11,243 bases of DNA from Bdellovibrio sp. (GTDB lineage: Bacteria; Myxococcota; SpSt-1050), in contig DYEF01000115.1 in NCBI GenBank assembly GCA_020725805.1, forward strand, positions 1-11,243, written 5' to 3'. Below are positions 7,794-11,243 of this stretch, in pieces. Each line of letters opens with the position of its first letter. Position 1 is the stretch's first letter. The notes below the pieces were generated by a model, which was given only the letters and a program-made list of their open reading frames with translations, was not told the origin of the DNA and ran no database searches. The translations under genes were made by a program, and so were the position numbers.

Positions 7794-9259
7794 AAATTCA
7801 CCTCATTCAGAATATTCATACACATAGACTCCCTTTCATAAAAGGCGGCCGTATTCAGAAGGGTGTGCTCATCGAAGGGTTTACCGATAAACTGTACACC
7901 TATCGGCAGTCCTTCCCTGTTCCTGCCGGCCGGCATCGATATAGCAGGGAGACCGGCAAGATTGACAGGGATTGTAAATATATCGGAGAGATACATAGAG
8001 AGCGGGTCCGACACCTTCTCGCCGAGTCTGAAAGCCACATCCGGGGTCACCGGCATAATAATGGTATTTACCTTTGAAAATGCCTTGTAGAAATCATTTG
8101 CAATAAGCCTCCTGACCTGAGAGGCCTTTCTGAAAAATGCATCATAGTATCCGCTGGAGAGGGCAAAAGTACCGAGAATAATCCTCCTCTTGACCTCGTC
8201 TCCGAACCCTTCCATCCTTGTTTTTATGTACATCTCCCTGAGATTGCCGAATTCACCGGATCTGAAGCCGTACCTGACACCGTCATACCGCGCCAGATTA
8301 GAAGATGCCTCGGATGTGGCAATCAGGTAATATACCGCGACTGCATATTTTATATGAGGAAGTTCGATCTCGGTTATCGGAATATTATGTTTTGCAAAGA
8401 GATTCACCACATTCTGATATGCCGAAAGAACTTCGGGATTGACCCCTTCATAAGTATCCGGTCTGAGTATCCCGACTGTAATCTCCGAGGGGTCACCGAC
8501 TATCCACTCCGTATAATGTGGAACCGGTGTCGACATCGTTGTTGAATCCTTCGGGTCATTGCCAGCTATCGATTCAAGCAGAATCGCACAGTCCCTTACA
8601 TTTCTGCACATCGGACCTGCCTGATCCAGAGAGGAGGAAAATGCTATCATACCGTATCTCGATATCCTGCCGTATGAGGGTTTCATACCCACAATCCCGC
8701 AGAAGGCCGCCGGCTGTCTTATCGAACCACCGGTATCGGTCCCTACGGATGCGGGTGTGAGTCCTGCCGCCACAGCTGCTGCAGACCCTCCCGATGAACC
8801 TCCCGGTGACCTGCTCAGGTCGAACGGATTCTTTACCGGACCGAAATATGAATTTTCGTTCGAGGAGCCCATCGCAAATTCATCCATATTCAGTTTACCG
8901 AAGATAATAGCCCCTGCATCCCTCAGTCTTCTTACCACAGTCGCATCAAAGGGCGGAACGAAGTTTCCGAGTATCTTCGAGCCGCAGGTAGTCCTTATGT
9001 TACGGGTAACAAATATATCCTTAATGGCTATGGGCAGACCGTCCAGCGGTCTGATACCGTCGGGATTCTTCTGAATTATCTCGTCGGTCTGTTTTGCCTC
9101 GATCAGGGCAGATTCCCTGTTGATGGTGATAAAGCAGTTCAGTATCCCGTTCAGCCTCTCTGCCCTCTCGATATAAGCCTTCACCAGCTCCGTACAGGAG
9201 ACCTCTCTCTTTAGCAACAGACTCTTTATCTCAAATATCCCGAGTTTCGATATATCCAT
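7790..9259 (-). CDS. gatA: Asp-tRNA(Asn)/Glu-tRNA(Gln) amidotransferase subunit A (glutaminase)
   Basis: Amidase-signature glutaminase that releases ammonia from glutamine and passes it to GatB for tRNA-bound Asp/Glu amidation. It has 489 residues, normal for GatA. The Ser-cisSer-Lys triad is intact: K80 in LPIAIKD, S155 in the SPGGSSGGSAAA loop (151-162), and S179 in GTDTGGSIRQPA (173-184). GLDGLP-type and MDEFAMGSSNENSYFGP (125-141) segments are also typical of GatA rather than of generic amidases. The ATG at 9259 is preceded by GAGGTAATTT. It lies 18 bp after gatC and overlaps gatB by 4 bp. Nothing is truncated or missing. Confidence 0.98.
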   Translation of the reverse strand: MDISKLGIFEIKSLLLKREVSCTELVKAYIERAERLNGILNCFITINRESALIEAKQTDEIIQKNPDGIRPLDGLPIAIKDIFVTRNIRTTCGSKILGNFVPPFDATVVRRLRDAGAIIFGKLNMDEFAMGSSNENSYFGPVKNPFDLSRSPGGSSGGSAAAVAAGLTPASVGTDTGGSIRQPAAFCGIVGMKPSYGRISRYGMIAFSSSLDQAGPMCRNVRDCAILLESIAGNDPKDSTTMSTPVPHYTEWIVGDPSEITVGILRPDTYEGVNPEVLSAYQNVVNLFAKHNIPITEIELPHIKYAVAVYYLIATSEASSNLARYDGVRYGFRSGEFGNLREMYIKTRMEGFGDEVKRRIILGTFALSSGYYDAFFRKASQVRRLIANDFYKAFSKVNTIIMPVTPDVAFRLGEKVSDPLSMYLSDIFTIPVNLAGLPAISMPAGRNREGLPIGVQFIGKPFDEHTLLNTAAFYERESMCMNILNEVNL

Positions 9260-9277
9260 AAATTACCTCATTTAATG

Positions 9278-9574
9278 TCATTCTATTACTTTGGGTATCT
9301 CGAAAAGTCCCTCTTTTTCCGAAGGGGCATTCTGAACCGCACTCGTACGTGCAAGACATTCCTGTGTAATATCCATCCTGAGGAACTGCGGACATTCGAT
9401 ACCGCCGAACATAGGAGAGACATCATCGGTTTTCAACTCGTCGAGCATACCGATATAATCCAGAATCCTCTGAATCTGGGTCCTGAACCTGTCATATTCC
9501 GAACGTTCAATACCGAGCATAGAGAGGTTCAGAAGGTGTTCAATAAGTTTATCATCCACAACAATCTTACTCAT
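9278..9574 (-). CDS. gatC: Asp-tRNA(Asn)/Glu-tRNA(Gln) amidotransferase subunit C
   Basis: Small subunit that wraps around the GatA-GatB interface and stabilises the complex. It has 98 residues, typical for GatC. The N-terminal helical part (NLSMLGIERSEYDRF, then QIQRILDYIGMLDEL) is followed by the conserved DDVSPM, LRMD (65-68), NAP (82-84) and a C-terminal FEIPKVIE. AGAGGT lies 7 nt upstream of the ATG. It is the first gene of the gatCAB-mtnA cluster, 49 nt downstream of the predicted transcription start. Confidence 0.95.
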   Translation of the reverse strand: MSKIVVDDKLIEHLLNLSMLGIERSEYDRFRTQIQRILDYIGMLDELKTDDVSPMFGGIECPQFLRMDITQECLARTSAVQNAPSEKEGLFEIPKVIE

Positions 9575-9627
9575 AACGGATACCTCTTGTATTAAAAGGA
9601 ATCATCATTACCGCAAATCAGACGCTC

Positions 9628-9654
9628 CACTTATAATACTTTTGCAAATAAGTG
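9628..9654. promoter_or_regulatory. Inverted repeat overlapping the gatC promoter (possible operator)
   Basis: CACTTAT (9628-9634) and ATAAGTG (9648-9654) are perfect inverted 7-mers whose starts are 20 bp apart, about two helical turns. One arm covers most of the -10 box, and the other overlaps the edge of the -35 box. As a hairpin it lacks a following T-run on the minus strand, so it is a poor terminator for the upstream gene. An operator is one reading, chance another. Confidence 0.35.
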
Positions 9655-9658
9655 TAAA
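9630..9658 (-). promoter_or_regulatory. Sigma70-type promoter of gatC-gatA-gatB-mtnA
   Basis: On the minus strand TTTACA (9658-9653) and TATAAG (9635-9630) are separated by exactly 17 bases; each box matches the housekeeping consensus at 5 of 6 positions. The start would fall near 9623, giving a leader of about 49 nt, which looks too short for a T-box or riboswitch. Confidence 0.7.
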
Positions 9659-9666
9659 TATTAAAA

Positions 9667-11106
9667 TTACCTGATGAGCTCTTCAATTTCAAGTTCGTGA
9701 GGCAACAGTTTGGGAGGTGAAACGAGGTACTGGTCGGGAGAGATGTTGAAGAAGTTGGAGACCCTCGAGGTATAGACACAGGCATAATCCTCGACCTGCG
9801 CACCGAACTTGGACAATTCGTTCTCCTCTCTCAGAAGTGAACCCCAGATTATGTTGTATTTTGCAGATATTTCATCTCTCCTGATACCTATCATCTGCAC
9901 GAGTCTTGCGTGTTTCTTCTTCAGTTTCTCAAGCTCCCTCTTAAGAGAACTTCTCTTCCCGTTCTTCATACTGAACTTTACGGAGTTGAGGGTTCTGTCG
10001 AGTATTATACTCTGCATCTCCATACGGGTCAGACTTTTTATGTCCCTTATATTCTCCGTCGAAACCTTTATCTCCTTTTCGAGCTCGGGTATAATCATAC
10101 AGGTCCGCCACAATGTCCTCTTCTTGGACGAGAGGATATCCCCGTAGATATGGTCCCCTACATAGAGTATATTCTCCCCCCTTATGGCACTGAGCCTCTC
10201 GAAGTCCTTTATGTTTCCGCCCTGATAGATTACGCCCTTTACGAACGAGGCTATCGTGGTCTCAAGCGGTCTCGTCTGAAGATTTGAGATATTGACAGTA
10301 TAGAAGATGTTATCCGAGTTGAAAAACTCAGGTTTTCTTGCCCCGACGATGATAATATCGAAGTATCCCGTCCAGTCCCTGTACTCCTTCATACGGTTGT
10401 TCAGAAGATAAGACATCAGCGCATTGGTATAATCCCAGTGTGAATTCGTGAGCAGAAAGAGTTTCTTGCCGTTAGACTTGAGCCTGTGAAGCGTCTGCGG
10501 CAGAAAGGGGTCATATTCGATATATTTCGGGATATCTGCCAGTATAATCCTTTTGAGGGTATTATCCTGATGTACTTCATCGATAGACTTCCTCACATCG
10601 GTAATTACATCCGCATATCTGAAGTGCTGGAACCTCTTCTGGTTTCTGATATTCTCAACCGCATTGATTATTATCGCAAGTTCAGGAATCGAGAAGAGTG
10701 TATCGAGCCACATAAAATCATCCGAGAAGAGGTCGAGTTTCTTGTTGCGGTAATTCGAATATCTCTCCTCGTATGTTAGCATCCTTCTTCCGTGCATAGC
10801 CCTGTGCACGAAATTGTACTTATCCAGTTTGAGTACATTTCCGCTCAGCTTGTCGATAACAAGTCCCCTCATCACGTAACTGCTCTCGAAGTTTCCCTCA
10901 AAGAGTTCATAAGGATAACCCTTCTCCACGAGCCTCTCGATCGTCTTGTTCATTGCCAGAATCTCGAAGTCGGGATATTTGTAGATTGCGAGGGTATAAT
11001 CCATATCGAAACCGACCATCTTTATCGAACTCAGTCTGAGATTGCGGTTTACAAAGATAAGCTCACCGGCCGGTATGCTGTTTTTATAAATATCATCTCT
11101 TTTCAT
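9667..11106 (-). CDS. HAD-superfamily 5'-nucleotidase (HAD-IG, cytosolic purine 5'-nucleotidase-like)
   Basis: A 479-residue phosphohydrolase resembling the eukaryotic cytosolic IMP/GMP 5'-nucleotidase type that also occurs in bacteria; it would dephosphorylate purine nucleoside monophosphates. All four HAD motifs are present: VGFDMDYTLA (31-40) with nucleophile D34 and acid D36, LLTNSHWDYTNAL (218-230) with T220, ARKPEFF (256-262) with K258, and YVGDHIYGDILSSKK (315-329) with D318 and D323. The HAD-IG features ESSYVMRGLVIDK and FMWLDTLFSIPE are visible. Residues about 384-432 are charged and helical and may form a coiled coil. The ATG at 11106 is chosen over a TTG at 11142 because that TTG overlaps the promoter -10 box. 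Its Shine-Dalgarno is poor (TAGGG, too far upstream). It is a single gene with its own promoter; the substrate is inferred from family only. Confidence 0.9.
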   Translation of the reverse strand: MKRDDIYKNSIPAGELIFVNRNLRLSSIKMVGFDMDYTLAIYKYPDFEILAMNKTIERLVEKGYPYELFEGNFESSYVMRGLVIDKLSGNVLKLDKYNFVHRAMHGRRMLTYEERYSNYRNKKLDLFSDDFMWLDTLFSIPELAIIINAVENIRNQKRFQHFRYADVITDVRKSIDEVHQDNTLKRIILADIPKYIEYDPFLPQTLHRLKSNGKKLFLLTNSHWDYTNALMSYLLNNRMKEYRDWTGYFDIIIVGARKPEFFNSDNIFYTVNISNLQTRPLETTIASFVKGVIYQGGNIKDFERLSAIRGENILYVGDHIYGDILSSKKRTLWRTCMIIPELEKEIKVSTENIRDIKSLTRMEMQSIILDRTLNSVKFSMKNGKRSSLKRELEKLKKKHARLVQMIGIRRDEISAKYNIIWGSLLREENELSKFGAQVEDYACVYTSRVSNFFNISPDQYLVSPPKLLPHELEIEELIR

Positions 11107-11140
11107 AAGATAAAACAACCCTAAAGACAGACGAGGGTTC

Positions 11141-11169
11141 AATATAATTAATCAGTAAAGATTAGGCAA
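11141..11169 (-). promoter_or_regulatory. Sigma70-type promoter of the 5'-nucleotidase gene
   Basis: On the minus strand TTGCCT (11169-11164) and TATATT (11146-11141) have a 17-base spacer, matching the consensus at 4 of 6 and 5 of 6 positions. The start near 11134 gives a leader of about 28 nt to the ATG at 11106. Confidence 0.65.
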
Positions 11170-11199
11170 GAAATAATTTAGTATTGTGTTGTTCCAAAA

Positions 11200-11240
11200 T
11201 AGAAATGTTACATTATTCTCTCAAGTAGAAATGTTACATT
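11200..11240. repeat. Tandem 15-bp direct repeat at the right edge
   Basis: TAGAAATGTTACATT occurs at 11200-11214 and again at 11226-11240, exact copies with start-to-start spacing of 26 bp. Each contains the odd palindrome AATGT-T-ACATT. They lie 31 bp upstream of the 5'-nucleotidase -35 box. They could be regulator sites or the multiple end repeats of an insertion sequence that starts beyond the window; no transposase is visible here. Confidence 0.6.
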
Positions 11241-11243
11241 TAA

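Noticed and set aside
9575-9629. T-box or riboswitch leader before gatC
   Set aside because: The predicted leader is about 49 nt and shows no specifier-loop or antiterminator structure that I can recognise.
11107-11142. Upstream TTG start for the 5'-nucleotidase (12 extra residues)
   Set aside because: It overlaps the -10 box of the likely promoter, lies upstream of the predicted transcript start, and has no Shine-Dalgarno sequence; the ATG at 11106 fits better.
11200-11240. CRISPR array
   Set aside because: Only two 15-bp copies with an 11-bp gap are present, too short on both counts, and no cas gene is seen.

Overview
The window is one side of a bacterial chromosome in which every gene I can support lies on the minus strand. 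Reading in the direction of transcription (right to left) there are six genes: a HAD-superfamily 5'-nucleotidase (11106-9667), gatC, gatA and gatB (the three subunits of the tRNA-dependent amidotransferase), mtnA (methylthioribose-1-phosphate isomerase family), and a very large secreted lipoprotein (5201-156) that fills almost half the window. No tRNA or rRNA gene, transposase or CRISPR array is visible. No non-coding gap reaches 300 bases.

Organism: the heterotrimeric GatCAB points to a bacterium that makes Gln-tRNA and/or Asn-tRNA by transamidation. A lipobox is followed by a low-complexity Asp/Gly/Thr linker and then Cys-rich repeats, LTD, PKD and beta-helix modules. Together with the bacterial HAD-IG 5'-nucleotidase, this fits the former Deltaproteobacteria (Myxococcota-like or a relative) better than other groups. 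That placement is an inference from protein style only. Base composition is moderate, and AGG/AGA (Arg) and ATA (Ile) codons look common in all genes, so the big lipoprotein does not look foreign.

Layout: the 5'-nucleotidase has its own sigma70-like promoter (TTGCCT-17-TATATT), which overlaps the only in-frame upstream start and so fixes the start at the ATG at 11106. Just upstream, at the right edge, is a tandem pair of 15-bp repeats. A second strong promoter (TTTACA-17-TATAAG, its boxes overlapped by the arms of an inverted repeat) lies in the 92-bp gap before gatC. It probably drives a gatC-gatA-gatB-mtnA operon: gaps of 18 bp, a 4-bp ATGA overlap, and 14 bp. A weak hairpin plus T-run follows mtnA. 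The lipoprotein gene then has its own modest promoter and a near-perfect Shine-Dalgarno sequence, and a weak terminator-like hairpin lies beyond its stop.

The least ordinary item is the 1681-residue lipoprotein. It has six 8-cysteine units carrying a DYNxDxCLEW signature, a lamin-tail-like domain, PKD / Ig-like / PKD domains, and two homologous beta-helix modules. Each module carries a Ca-loop-like motif and a roughly 135-residue insertion that is strongly conserved between the two copies. It looks like a surface or extracellular-matrix protein. I did not find a multi-gene novel defence or metabolic system; the other five genes belong to known families.
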